A stretch of DNA of 64,000 bases from Vineibacter terrae (GCF_008039615.1 NZ_VDUZ01000030.1:47002-111001), one strand, 5' to 3'. Shown: positions 18,686 through 27,226, counted from the first letter of the stretch. The notes: generated from the sequence alone by a model not told the origin. Translations and numbers: made by a program.

Positions 18686-20349
18686 CCCTCCACAAGGCCG
18701 GCGGCGCGCCGCAGGCCGGCTGCCAGCGCCGCAAGATCGAGCGCCCGCCACCGGCCGGCGATCACCTGGTCGGGCCGCACGAGGTAGGTGGTGCCCGGAC
18801 GGGCATCGCAACGACGCGCCAGCATGCCCTTCGTGTCATGCAAGGCGTCCCAGCCAGCCGGGCGGGCGCCGGCATCACGCATGACGGCGAGGCAGGCGAC
18901 CGGGAACGGCGCGGCCAGGCGCGCGGCGGCATCGGACGGTAGCCCGTCCGGCGTATCGGCGAAGGTCACCACCGCGAAGCGTCCCGCGACGGCTTCGGTG
19001 GCCCAGATATCGTTGTCGTCGGCCAGCGGCGCGTCCGGCAGCACGTCGCCTGGCGGCGGCGCCGGCCCCCAATCCTCTGCGGCCCCGCCGGCATGCAGCG
19101 GCGAGTCGGAACAGCCGGTCGGGCGGCTCAGCCGGCCGCTGTTGACCATGGCACGCGCGAACGGAAAGTCCCGCGCCAGGTCGAGGACAGCGTCGCGCAA
19201 GACGCGGCTGGCGGGAAATTTGGGCGTGATGAAATCGGTGCTGCGCGTCGACTGTCGGATGTTCTCGCGCGCCGCCTGCACGCGCTCATGGCTGTAGCTC
19301 TCCAGCAGCGACGCCGGCGCGATGCCTTGGACAACCAGCGCCAGCTTCCAGCCGAGATTGTCCGCATCCTGCACGCCGGAGTTGCCGCCACGCGCGCCGA
19401 ACGGCGAGACGACATGCGCCGCATCGCCGGCGAAGATCACCCGCCCATGCACGAAGCGCGGCAGCGTGCGGCAGGTGAACTTGTAGACGCTGCTCCACTC
19501 GTGGTCCCAGCGCGCAGCGGGACCGAACATGACGCCCAAGCGCCGGTCGATCGCTTCGATGCGGCGCTCGGCCTCGGCATCGGCGTCGCGGCCGAGCTGG
19601 AAGTCGACGCGCAGGACATCGTCGGCCTGGCGGTGCAGCAGCACTGAGTTCTGCGGGTGGAACGGCGGATAGAACCAGTATTTGCGGATGTTGGGCAGAT
19701 CCGCCCGCATGCGGATATCGGCGATCAGGAATTGGTCGTCGAAGACCTCGCCTTCGTAAGGCAGCTTCAGCAGCGTGCGCACGGCGCTGCGCACGCCATC
19801 GCAGGCCACCAGCCAGGCGGCACGCAGCGTGTAGCGTCCGTCCGGGGTATGGACATCGACGGCGACATGGTCGTTGCCCGGCCGCACGTCGATGACCTTG
19901 TTGCGGAAGCGCAGGTCGACGCCGGCGACCTCGCCGCAGCGTTCGACGAGGAACTGCTCGCAATAGTACTGCTGCAGGTTGATGAACGCCGGGAAGCGCT
20001 GTCCCGGATCGGGCTGCATGTTGAAGCGATAGACCTGGCGGTCGCCGACATAGACTTCGCCGGTGTCCCACGTGACGCCCTTGGCGACCATGCGGTCGGC
20101 GACGCCCAGCCGGTGCCAGATCTCGAGCGTGCGCTGCGCCTGGCAGATCGATCGGCTGCCGATGCTGACCGTGTCGTCCTCATCGAGCACCGTGACCGGC
20201 ACGCCCTTCAGGGCCAGGTCGAGCGCCAGGGTCAGCCCGACCAGCCCGGCGCCGACGATCACCACCGGGTAGGTCGACGCGACGCAGGCGCCGACCGTCA
20301 GCTCGGGTGGCGGCACATACGCGTACCGGGGATAGACGTAGCTGCCCAT
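18682..20349 (-). CDS. FAD-dependent aromatic hydroxylase (PHBH/MhpA-like)
   Basis: 555 residues of the class A flavoprotein monooxygenases. VVIVGAGLVGLTLALDLALKG is the FAD-binding GxGxxG, and GDAAHVVSPFGARGGNSGVQ the GD motif that closes the flavin site. A C-terminal thioredoxin-like domain is present, as in 3-(3-hydroxyphenyl)propionate or phenol hydroxylases. The substrate is probably a phenolic acid. ATG 20349 (MGSYVYPRYAY) matches the usual family start; a frame to 20397 overlaps the upstream stop. It lies between a metallo-beta-lactamase-fold gene and DUF2783 in one operon. Confidence 0.9.
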   Translation of the reverse strand: MGSYVYPRYAYVPPPELTVGACVASTYPVVIVGAGLVGLTLALDLALKGVPVTVLDEDDTVSIGSRSICQAQRTLEIWHRLGVADRMVAKGVTWDTGEVYVGDRQVYRFNMQPDPGQRFPAFINLQQYYCEQFLVERCGEVAGVDLRFRNKVIDVRPGNDHVAVDVHTPDGRYTLRAAWLVACDGVRSAVRTLLKLPYEGEVFDDQFLIADIRMRADLPNIRKYWFYPPFHPQNSVLLHRQADDVLRVDFQLGRDADAEAERRIEAIDRRLGVMFGPAARWDHEWSSVYKFTCRTLPRFVHGRVIFAGDAAHVVSPFGARGGNSGVQDADNLGWKLALVVQGIAPASLLESYSHERVQAARENIRQSTRSTDFITPKFPASRVLRDAVLDLARDFPFARAMVNSGRLSRPTGCSDSPLHAGGAAEDWGPAPPPGDVLPDAPLADDNDIWATEAVAGRFAVVTFADTPDGLPSDAAARLAAPFPVACLAVMRDAGARPAGWDALHDTKGMLARRCDARPGTTYLVRPDQVIAGRWRALDLAALAAGLRRAAGLVEG

Positions 20350-20378
20350 CTCGAAGCCGCCGACCGGAAGGCAGAGAT

Positions 20379-21326
20379 CTACTCCAGCGACTTCCACATC
20401 TCGATGTCGCGTTCCGCCGTCCAGATGCGCGGATGCTCGATGCCCTTGGCCTCGTCGTAGGCACGCGACACGTCGAAGGGCATGCAGTGCTCGAAGATCA
20501 CCCAGTTGCCATAGCGCGGGCCCAGCCTGGCCATCGCGGCATCGTAGGCCTTCTTGAGGTCGCCACCGGCAAGCGCGCTCTTCCTGACCTCGCCATAGAG
20601 CTCGGTGATGAAGGCCTGCGTGCCCGCGAGCCCCTCCTCCGCCGCTTCAGGCGTCATCAGGGCATCGCCACGGCCCGGCACCAGCGCCGCCGGCTTGAGG
20701 TCGCGCAGCCGCTGCAGCGTCTGCGGCCAGTCCTCGAAATAGGCATCGCCGGCGTAGGGCGTGGCCCCGAACTCCACCAGGTCGCCCGAGAACAGCACCC
20801 GCTCCTCGGGCAGCCAGGCGATGGTGTCGCCCTTGGTGTGGCCGCGGCCGGCATGGATGATGTCGACCTGGACCTTGCCCAGCCAGATCGTCATGCGATC
20901 GTTGAAGGTGATGGTGGGCCAGGTCAGCCCAGGAATCGATTCGGCATTGCGGAACAGCCGTGGAAAGCGCTGGAACTCCGACTTCCAGTCCTGCATGCCG
21001 CGCTCGACGATCAGCTCGCGCGTGGCCTCGCTGGCGATGATGTGCTCCGCGCCATAGGCCGAGGTGCCCAGCACGCGCACGGCATGGTAGTGGCTCAGCA
21101 CCACGTAGCGGATCGGCTTGTCGGTCACGGTGCGGATGCGCTCGATGACCTGCTGCGCCATGGCCGGCGTCGCCTGGGCATCCAGCACCATCACGCAATC
21201 GTCGCCGATGATCACGCCCGTGTTCGGGTCGCCTTCGGCGGTGAAGCCGTAGGCGTGCTCCGACAGCCGGCTGAAGGTGATCTTCTTGTCTTCCAGGTCC
21301 GCCTGCGAGGCGAAGGCCTTGGCCAT
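20379..21326 (-). CDS. Metallo-beta-lactamase-fold hydrolase with altered metal motif
   Basis: 315 residues. The MBL fold is clear (TGVIIGDDCVMVLDAQATP, HAGRGHTKGDTIAW, LFSGDLVEFG), but the canonical HxHxDH reads SHYHAVRVLG: both first histidines are kept, while Asp and the third His are replaced by Val and Arg. The second-metal site is thus probably lost, leaving a one-metal or altered enzyme. It is the first gene of the operon with the aromatic hydroxylase and DUF2783, so it may hydrolyse a ring-cleavage or lactone intermediate. ATG 21326 is chosen because the fold begins there; a GGAGGGACGACG lies upstream. Confidence 0.88.
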   Translation of the reverse strand: MAKAFASQADLEDKKITFSRLSEHAYGFTAEGDPNTGVIIGDDCVMVLDAQATPAMAQQVIERIRTVTDKPIRYVVLSHYHAVRVLGTSAYGAEHIIASEATRELIVERGMQDWKSEFQRFPRLFRNAESIPGLTWPTITFNDRMTIWLGKVQVDIIHAGRGHTKGDTIAWLPEERVLFSGDLVEFGATPYAGDAYFEDWPQTLQRLRDLKPAALVPGRGDALMTPEAAEEGLAGTQAFITELYGEVRKSALAGGDLKKAYDAAMARLGPRYGNWVIFEHCMPFDVSRAYDEAKGIEHPRIWTAERDIEMWKSLE

Positions 21327-21379
21327 CGTCGTCCCTCCTTTGTCTCTACGCCGTTCGGCGCCGCCGCTGACGGTCAATT

Positions 21380-21395
21380 AGTTTCATATGTAACT
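21380..21395. promoter_or_regulatory. Palindromic site upstream of the hydroxylase operon
   Basis: AGTTTCATATGTAACT is a 16-bp palindrome with one mismatched pair, centred on CATATG, 54 bases upstream of the first gene. It is notably AT-rich against the GC-rich surroundings. Size and symmetry suit a MarR-, GntR- or TetR-type dimer. No regulator gene lies beside it, so the factor would act in trans. Confidence 0.5.
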
Positions 21396-21435
21396 GTACA
21401 GGCCACAGCCGAGTCAACCGGCGCGACGCCGGTGG

Positions 21436-22479
21436 TCACAGGCTCTGGTCCAGCCGCAGATACTTGTAGCGGTCCGTCGAGCGCACCGTGACCTCCTCCG
21501 ATATGCCGTCGCGCTCGATGCCCAGCTTCACCGTCGAGCCGCTGGTGCCGCTGGCCCAAAGCTTGCGGTAGAAGTCGGCTACCTCCTCGACCTCGGTGCC
21601 GCCGACATCGCGAATGATGTCGCCGCGCCGCAGCCCGGCCTGGTCGGCTGGGCTGTCGGGCGACACGTAGGCGATGATCAGCCGGCCGTGCACTTCCTGG
21701 GTATAGACGCCGATCCAGGGCTTGGATGTCGGCGGACGCCGGCCTTCCTTCATGATGCCGAAGATCGGCTTCAGCCGGTTGATGGGAATGAACATGTTGC
21801 CCGGCAGCGTGCCGCCATGGGCGCGATAGGCATCGCCGACATAGAGCGAGCCGATGCCCAGCAGCGATCCCTCCTCGCTCAGCAGCGCCGCGCCACCGAA
21901 CAGGCCGTAGGGCGGCGAGGTGAAGATCGCGTTCTCCAGCAGGTATTCCCAATAGCCGGCGAACTCCCGGCGGTCGACGACCACGGCCCGTTGGGCCATC
22001 TCCTCGCCGCCATGGCCGGCCACCGTGACCACGTCGCGGAATTTCAGCACATCCGAATCACCCAGCGGCAGCGGCCGGGCACGCAAAGGAAGCGCCGTGC
22101 GCAGCAGGCCGAAGCCGGATTCGTAGTCATAGGCCACCACGGTGGCCGATACGCGCCGGCCGCCGGCTTCGATGACCTCGACCGACTCGGCCTCCATGAT
22201 GAGGTAGCCGACGGTCAGCACCAGGCCGTCCTCGTCGATCACCACGCCATGTCCCGCCCGCTCGGTTCCAAGCTGCTCGGCCGATCGGGCGGTGCGCGGG
22301 ATGACCGCTTTCAGCGCCACGACGGCGGGCAATGCCCGCTTGACCGCATCCGGCAATCGCACGCGCTCACTTTGCGGTCCTGCCGGCTGATCCTGCTGCG
22401 CGTCCGCCGCTCCACCGAGGAAGACCGGGACCAGACTGGCGATGGCGATGTTGCGCCACTTGTTGCCCTGACGCGGCAT
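21436..22479 (-). CDS. HtrA-like PDZ protein, probably proteolytically inactive
   Basis: 347 residues with a signal peptide (ending in GGAADAQ), a chymotrypsin-like domain and a C-terminal PDZ domain (RRGDIIRDVGGTEVEEVADF). All three catalytic positions look lost: the histidine loop reads VLTVGYLIME where DegP has a TxxHV, the aspartate strand is DYESGFGLLR, and the serine loop is GLFGGAALL instead of GNSGGPL. It would therefore act as a periplasmic scaffold or chaperone rather than a peptidase. ATG 22479 opens the signal peptide. It is transcribed toward the hydroxylase operon but stands 109 bases from it. Confidence 0.8.
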   Translation of the reverse strand: MPRQGNKWRNIAIASLVPVFLGGAADAQQDQPAGPQSERVRLPDAVKRALPAVVALKAVIPRTARSAEQLGTERAGHGVVIDEDGLVLTVGYLIMEAESVEVIEAGGRRVSATVVAYDYESGFGLLRTALPLRARPLPLGDSDVLKFRDVVTVAGHGGEEMAQRAVVVDRREFAGYWEYLLENAIFTSPPYGLFGGAALLSEEGSLLGIGSLYVGDAYRAHGGTLPGNMFIPINRLKPIFGIMKEGRRPPTSKPWIGVYTQEVHGRLIIAYVSPDSPADQAGLRRGDIIRDVGGTEVEEVADFYRKLWASGTSGSTVKLGIERDGISEEVTVRSTDRYKYLRLDQSL

Positions 22480-22735
22480 CGTGCCCTCCTTCGCCGGCAC
22501 GGCGCTGCTGCACCTGTGATGCAAGCGAGGTTAGCACGATGGCGTTGCGCTGAAAAATGTTCAGCCACGCACGCTGTAGTGAAAGATGCACAGGAGATAT
22601 CTGAAAAGCCGCTTCAAGCCCGCGGATTCGACGCAACTTCCAGCCGCTCCGGCACGTTCACCCAACAAGCGTGCTGCAACGGGCCAACGCCCGCGCTGTC
22701 GCGCCCGACCTGTCCGCACTGTGTTGGAGAAAGCC

Positions 22736-23251
22736 ATGAAAAGCAAGCATGTGACCCTCCCGACGGTCGCCTCGGTGCTGGCGTTGTCGCTCGCCTTCAC
22801 CGGACCGGCCCTGTCGCAGACGACAACCACACCCGGATCACCACCGTCGCCGCCGCCCGTGAGCTCGACCACCGACAAGGGCGTGGTGCCCGATGGCGCC
22901 GTGGCGCGGGCCAACGCCATGATCGGCACGTCGGTGCGCAACAGCGCCGGCGACAAGATCGGCACGGTCGACGACCTGCTGATAGGCAGCGATTCGAAAG
23001 TGAACTATGCAGTGCTGAGCGTCGGCGGCTTCCTTGGCATTGGTGATCGCCTGGTGGCCATCCCCATCAGCGACCTGCAGATGGCGGCAGACCACATGGT
23101 CTATCCGTCGGCCACCAAGGAATCGGTAGCCAAGATGCCGAAGTTCGATCGCAGCGCCGTGTACTATCCTGGCTACGTGAAGGACGTGCCGCGCACGCCG
23201 CCGAGCACGCCGTCGCCGGGCACCGGCACGACGCCGCGCACCACAAACTAG
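22736..23251 (+). CDS. Secreted PRC-barrel domain protein
   Basis: 171 residues. A signal peptide (about 27 residues, FTGPALSQ) is followed by a Thr/Pro-rich linker, then a PRC-barrel (MIGTSVRNSAGDKIGTVDDL, then VNYAVLSVGGFLGIGDRLVAIP), and a Thr/Pro-rich C-terminal tail. PRC-barrels of this exported type are common in alphaproteobacteria and may bind cell-surface or metal ligands; the function is not known. ATG 22736 has GGAGA seven bases before it. A strong hairpin follows the stop. Confidence 0.85.
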   Translation: MKSKHVTLPTVASVLALSLAFTGPALSQTTTTPGSPPSPPPVSSTTDKGVVPDGAVARANAMIGTSVRNSAGDKIGTVDDLLIGSDSKVNYAVLSVGGFLGIGDRLVAIPISDLQMAADHMVYPSATKESVAKMPKFDRSAVYYPGYVKDVPRTPPSTPSPGTGTTPRTTN

Positions 23252-23275
23252 CGCTCCTTCGCATTGAGCGCCGCG

Positions 23276-23308
23276 AGGAAGGAGGGTGCAAGCGCACCCT
23301 CCTTTCCT
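23276..23308. terminator. Bidirectional terminator hairpin
   Basis: AGGAAGGAGGGTGC and its complement (GCACCCTCCTTTCCT) form a stem of about 14 pairs with one bulged base and a 4-base AAGC loop. It separates the PRC-barrel gene from the convergent oxidoreductase gene, which ends at 23334. The T-tract is short, so termination is inferred from position and stem strength. Confidence 0.65.
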
Positions 23309-23333
23309 GTCCCGACCATGGGCGCCTGCGCTG

Positions 23334-24353
23334 TCATCCGATCCCGATGCAGACCTTCCCGAAATGCCGGCCGGCGCTCATATGCGCCATGGCGTCAGCC
23401 CACTTCGCCAACGGAAAGACGCTGTCGACCACCGGCTTCAGCTTGGCCGCATCGATCGCCCTGATCATCTGATCGAGGTCGGCACGGTTGCCGACCGTGA
23501 CGCCCTGCAAGCGCAGGTTGCTCATCACGATCAGCGCCACCGGCATGTCGCCGGCCGCGCCGTCGAGCACGCCGATCATGCTGAGGGTGCCGCCGAACCG
23601 CGTCGCGCGGATCGATTGCGCCAGCGTGCCGGCGCCGCCGACCTCCACCACCTGGTCGACACCCTGCCCGCCATTGGCGGCACGCGCCGCCTTGCCCCAT
23701 TCCGGCGTGGTCTTGTAGTTGATGCCGACATCGGCGCCGAGCGCCTTCAGCCGCGCGATCTTCTCGTCGCTCGACGACGTGGCGATGACGCGACAGCCGC
23801 GCAGCTTGGCGAACTGCAGCGCGAAGATCGACACACCGCCGCTGCCTTGCGTGAGCACCACGTCGCCCGGCTCGGTGGTCGCCTGAGCCACCACCGCGCT
23901 CCAGGCCGTAAGGCCGGCACACGGCAGGCAGGCGGCTTCCTCGTACGACAAATGATCGGGTATGACCGACACGCCGGTCTCGTCGAACACGCCGAACTCG
24001 CGCAGCGCCCCGTCGTTGGGTCCGCCCAGCGGCGCCTTGTCGGGCAGCGCGCGCGGGTCGAGCCGATGCGCCGGCCCGGCCAGCCATTTCTGGAAGAAGC
24101 TCATCGTGACGCGATCACCAGGCTTCACGCGCGCCACGCCCGGCCCGACCTCGGCGACCTCGCCGGCGCCGTCGGACACCGGCACGAAGGGCGGCTTCGC
24201 CACCGAACCGTAGCCACCCTTGACCATCAGCAGATCGCGATAGTTCAGCGACGCGGCGCGAATGCGCACCAGGACCTGGCCCGGCCCCGGCTTGGGTGTC
24301 GGCAGGTCGCGCAATTCGAGCTTGCCGAATGCTTCGAGGATGACGGCTTTCAT
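23334..24353 (-). CDS. Zinc-type alcohol dehydrogenase-like NAD(P)H oxidoreductase
   Basis: 339 residues of the quinone-oxidoreductase branch of medium-chain dehydrogenases. The N-terminal GroES fold includes SLNYRDLLMVKGGYG, typical of YhdH/alcohol dehydrogenase-like proteins that lack zinc ligands, and the coenzyme loop is VLTQGSGGVSIFALQFAKLRG. It probably reduces a quinone or enone using NADPH. The ATG at 24353 is the only reasonable start. The 224 bases between it and the divergent lytic transglycosylase gene hold no clear signal. Confidence 0.87.
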   Translation of the reverse strand: MKAVILEAFGKLELRDLPTPKPGPGQVLVRIRAASLNYRDLLMVKGGYGSVAKPPFVPVSDGAGEVAEVGPGVARVKPGDRVTMSFFQKWLAGPAHRLDPRALPDKAPLGGPNDGALREFGVFDETGVSVIPDHLSYEEAACLPCAGLTAWSAVVAQATTEPGDVVLTQGSGGVSIFALQFAKLRGCRVIATSSSDEKIARLKALGADVGINYKTTPEWGKAARAANGGQGVDQVVEVGGAGTLAQSIRATRFGGTLSMIGVLDGAAGDMPVALIVMSNLRLQGVTVGNRADLDQMIRAIDAAKLKPVVDSVFPLAKWADAMAHMSAGRHFGKVCIGIG

Positions 24354-24577
24354 GGAACGGAACTCGGATCAACGGTTGCGGGTATGGCACGAAGGATGAC
24401 GACACCAGCCGGATGCGGCAAGCCGCAGGTCTCGATCGCCCATGCTTCACCGCCGTGAAAGAAGTGACCGCCCCGTTTTTGCCCCATTTGGCAGGCCATG
24501 ACGCTTGATCGCCTTCGTCGCGTCCGATCTAGTGCGGGGCTGGCACCTCATTTGACCCGCCGAGGGAGGATGAACCG

Positions 24578-24961
24578 ATGACCCGCTGCCAGATGCTGAC
24601 CGCCGCGATCACGGCATCGTTGCTCATCCCGGCGGCGGCCAGCGCGCAGGCACCGACGGCGGGTCTGAACGAGCTGATCGCCAAGCACGCCAGAGCCAAT
24701 GGTGTGCCGGAAGCTCTCGTGCACCGCATCTGCCGCGAGGAGAGCCGCTATCAGCCGCGCGTGGTCGGTGGCGGCGGTGCGATGGGACTGATGCAGATCA
24801 AGTACACCACGGCGCGCGGCCTGGGTTATCGCGGCTCGGCGGCCGGCCTGCTTGATCCCGACACCAACCTCACCTGGGGCGTGCGCTATCTCGCCGGCGC
24901 CTACAGGATGGCCCAGGGCGACGCCAAGGTCGCGCGCGTCCTCTACGGCACGGGCTATTGA
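24578..24961 (+). CDS. Small soluble lytic murein transglycosylase
   Basis: 127 residues, unusually short: a signal peptide (ending in AAASAQ) and a single SLT domain. The catalytic Glu is in REESRYQP, followed by AMGLMQIKYTTARGLGY and a NLTWGVRYLAGAYR segment, all typical of Slt-fold enzymes. It cuts peptidoglycan glycan strands with formation of 1,6-anhydromuramyl ends. The C-terminal YGTGY is shorter than the usual YNAG stretch, so the domain is minimal but appears complete. A GGAGGATGAACC sequence before ATG 24578 supports the start. Confidence 0.87.
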   Translation: MTRCQMLTAAITASLLIPAAASAQAPTAGLNELIAKHARANGVPEALVHRICREESRYQPRVVGGGGAMGLMQIKYTTARGLGYRGSAAGLLDPDTNLTWGVRYLAGAYRMAQGDAKVARVLYGTGY

Positions 24962-24981
24962 ATATCGGGCGGCGTGGCCGC

Positions 24982-25021
24982 CTGTCATCAAACCAACATC
25001 ACCTGTCATCTAGGTTGTCAC
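24982..25021 (+). promoter_or_regulatory. Pho-box-like heptamers upstream of btaA
   Basis: Two exact CTGTCAT copies (24982-24988 and 25003-25009) lie 21 bases apart, and a 5-of-7 match (TTGTCAC, 25015-25021) follows 12 bases later, so all three fall on roughly one face of the helix. PhoB binds direct repeats of CTGTCAT with an 11-base period; the intermediate copy expected at 24993 is degenerate (CCAACAT). Control of betaine-lipid genes by PhoB is known in Sinorhizobium. Binding here is inferred. Confidence 0.6.
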
Positions 25022-25030
25022 GCGCAGGAC

Positions 25031-25054
25031 ATGCAGCGTGAGGATCAGGCGTGA
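25031..25054 (+). other. Possible 7-codon leader frame overlapping the btaA start
   Basis: ATG 25031 opens a seven-residue frame (MQREDQA) whose TGA overlaps the chosen GTG start of btaA as GTGA. Such an arrangement could couple btaA translation to a leader peptide. There is only a weak purine stretch before the ATG, and the frame may simply be chance. Confidence 0.25.
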
Positions 25055-26289
25055 GCGTCGACAGCCAGCGCGGCGGCGAGCTGCTGAAACGAGCCGTCCA
25101 TCGCAACGGAGCCTTGTCCCGCGACGGGATGCTCGAGCACCTCTTCACATGGGCCTTCAAGGGGCTCGTCTATCCGCAGATCTGGGAAGACCCCGAAGTC
25201 GATCTCGAGGCGCTGGCGATCGGCTCCGATTGCCACGTGGTGGCCATCGCCTCGGGCGGTTGCAATATCCTCTCCTATCTCACGGCAGACCCGGGACGCA
25301 TCACGGCCGTCGACCTCAACCGCGCCCATGTCGCGCTCAGCCGGCTGAAGCTCGTGGCGGCGCAGCACCTGCCGAGCTGGCCGGCGTTCTATCGCTTTTT
25401 CGGCGAGGCCGACGACAAGGCCAATGTCGCCGCCTACTGGCGCTTCCTCGCGCCCCGCCTCGATGCCGCGAGCCGCGCCTACTGGGAAGGCCGCGGCCTG
25501 CTCGGGCTTGGGCGGCGGCGGGTGACGCTGTTCGCGCGCAATTTCTACCGTCACGGACTGCTCGGCCATTTCCTCAGCGCCGGCTACTGGGCGGCTCGGC
25601 TCTACGGCGTGGATCTGCGCCAGGCGCTGCGGGCCCGGACGCTGGCCGAGCAGCGTCGCTTCTTCGATTCCGCGCTGGCGCCGCTGTTCGACAAGAAGCT
25701 CGTGCGCTGGGCCACCAGCAGCCGCATGTCGCTCTACGGGCTGGGCATCCCGCCGGCCCAGTACGACACGCTCGCCGCAGCGGCCGACGGCCATGTCGCC
25801 ACGGTGCTGCGCGCCCGGGTCGAGCGGCTGGCCTGCGGCTTCAGCCTCGCGGACAACTACTTCGCCTGGCAAGCCTTCGGTCGCGCCTATGCCGATGACG
25901 CCGACGGGCCCCTGCCGCCATACCTGCGGCGCGACCACTTCGAGGCGGTGCGCACACGCGCCGATCGGGTCGAGGTCCTGCATCGCTCGCTGACCGACTA
26001 CCTGGAAAGCCGGCCGGCGCGCTCCATCGACCGCTACGTGCTGCTCGATGCCCAGGACTGGATGACCGACGATCAGCTCAACACGCTGTGGCAGCAGATC
26101 ACGCGCACGGCCCGGCCCGGGGCGCGGGTCATCTTCAGAACCGCAGCCGCGCCGAGCCTGCTGCCCGGCCGGGTCGCTCCCGACACGCTGGCATGCTGGC
26201 ACTACGACGATGCAACGTCGCAGGCGCTGACGGCGCGTGACCGCTCGGCGATCTACGGCGGGTTCCATCTCTACATCCGGCAGGGATGA
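25051..26289 (+). CDS. btaA: S-adenosylmethionine:diacylglycerol 3-amino-3-carboxypropyltransferase
   Basis: 412 residues of the BtaA/DUF3419 family. Recognisable segments are GLVYPQIWEDPEVDLEAL, then VAIASGGCNILSYLTADPG and AVDLNRAHVALSRLKL, which form the AdoMet-binding part. It transfers the homoserine moiety of AdoMet to diacylglycerol, the first step toward the betaine lipid diacylglyceryl-N,N,N-trimethylhomoserine (DGTS), a phosphorus-free replacement for phosphatidylcholine. GTG 25051 with GAGG upstream is the likely start. btaB follows after three bases. Heptamers like Pho boxes lie 30-69 bases upstream. Confidence 0.95.
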   Translation: MSVDSQRGGELLKRAVHRNGALSRDGMLEHLFTWAFKGLVYPQIWEDPEVDLEALAIGSDCHVVAIASGGCNILSYLTADPGRITAVDLNRAHVALSRLKLVAAQHLPSWPAFYRFFGEADDKANVAAYWRFLAPRLDAASRAYWEGRGLLGLGRRRVTLFARNFYRHGLLGHFLSAGYWAARLYGVDLRQALRARTLAEQRRFFDSALAPLFDKKLVRWATSSRMSLYGLGIPPAQYDTLAAAADGHVATVLRARVERLACGFSLADNYFAWQAFGRAYADDADGPLPPYLRRDHFEAVRTRADRVEVLHRSLTDYLESRPARSIDRYVLLDAQDWMTDDQLNTLWQQITRTARPGARVIFRTAAAPSLLPGRVAPDTLACWHYDDATSQALTARDRSAIYGGFHLYIRQG

Positions 26290-26292
26290 CCA

Positions 26293-26943
26293 GTGGGCGC
26301 CGAGGCCGCCGCGCTGCTGATGGACCGGATGTACCGGCACCAGCGGCATGTTTACGACGCCAGCCGCAAATATTATCTCCTTGGACGCGATCGCCTGATC
26401 GCGCGCCTGCAGCCGGCGCCGGGCGCGACCGTGCTGGAGATCGGCTGCGGCACCGGCCGCAACCTGATCGCGGCGGCCCGGCGCTATCCGCACGCGCGCC
26501 TCCACGGCCTCGACGTCTCGTCGGCGATGCTGGACACGGCCGGCCGCCGCGTTGCGCGCGCCGGGCTGTCGTCGCGCATCCGGCTGGCCGAAGCCGATGC
26601 CACCGCCTTCGACCCGGCTGTCTGCTGTGGTGCCGCACGCTTCGATCGCGTGTTCATCTCCTACAGCCTGTCGATGATCCCTGCCTGGCGTGACGTGGTC
26701 GACGGCGTGCCGCGGCTGCTGGCGCCCGGTGGGGCGCTGCACGTGGTCGATTTCGGAGACCAGGCGCATCTGCCGCGCTGGCTGCGGCAGGGGCTGCGGC
26801 GCTGGCTGGCCCTGTTCGATGTGGCGCCGTGCGACGATCTGCCCGCCTTGCTGCGCGCGGTCGCGGCGCGCTCCAATCTTTCTGTCAGCGTCGAGCCGCT
26901 TTATCGCGGCTATGCACGCTACGCGGTGATGCACAACCCCTGA
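26293..26943 (+). CDS. btaB: Diacylglycerylhomoserine N-methyltransferase
   Basis: 216 residues. It has the class I methyltransferase motif VLEIGCGTGRNLIAAA, and the early MDRMYRHQRHVYDASRKYY is characteristic of BtaB. It methylates the amino group of the BtaA product three times to give DGTS. The frame opens with GTG 26293 only three bases after btaA; an ATG at 26320 (MDRMYRHQ) is an alternative start at the conserved region. Neither has a convincing ribosome-binding site, so translation is probably coupled to btaA. It ends the operon. Confidence 0.94.
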   Translation: MGAEAAALLMDRMYRHQRHVYDASRKYYLLGRDRLIARLQPAPGATVLEIGCGTGRNLIAAARRYPHARLHGLDVSSAMLDTAGRRVARAGLSSRIRLAEADATAFDPAVCCGAARFDRVFISYSLSMIPAWRDVVDGVPRLLAPGGALHVVDFGDQAHLPRWLRQGLRRWLALFDVAPCDDLPALLRAVAARSNLSVSVEPLYRGYARYAVMHNP

Positions 26944-27069
26944 CCGCATCGATGCCGCCTCGGCCGCCCGGCAGGCTCGCCCGGCGCGCGCCGCTCGGCT
27001 ATGGTGCGGCATGCCTGCCTGCCATAGCTTGCCACTGATCAACGGCCGCGTCCCCGCTCACCGTCGGGG

Positions 27070-27106
27070 CACGATCGCCCGTGACGCGACGAGTCACGGG
27101 ATCGTG
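27070..27106. other. Imperfect inverted repeat in the btaB-pmbA gap
   Basis: CACGATCGCCCGTGAC (27070-27085) and GTCACGGGATCGTG (27093-27106) pair with a two-base bulge around a 7-base loop. The interval 26944-27226 is otherwise without a gene. The structure could be a terminator for btaAB or an operator for the next gene; no T-tract is present. Confidence 0.35.
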
Positions 27107-27226
27107 AGCGAGGTCGGCCATGGCTCGAGGCCGTGTTGGCGGGCTGCGGTCTTGGGGTCGCTTCCGCGTCAATTGTGTCCTATTACCACCACCGCAGCTC
27201 GAGTTGAGCGCGTGCGGAGTTCGTGA

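Noticed and set aside
23331..23337. CTGTCAT heptamer at the end of the oxidoreductase gene
   Set aside because: A single copy inside the 3' end of a gene, where a promoter is not needed; expected by chance.
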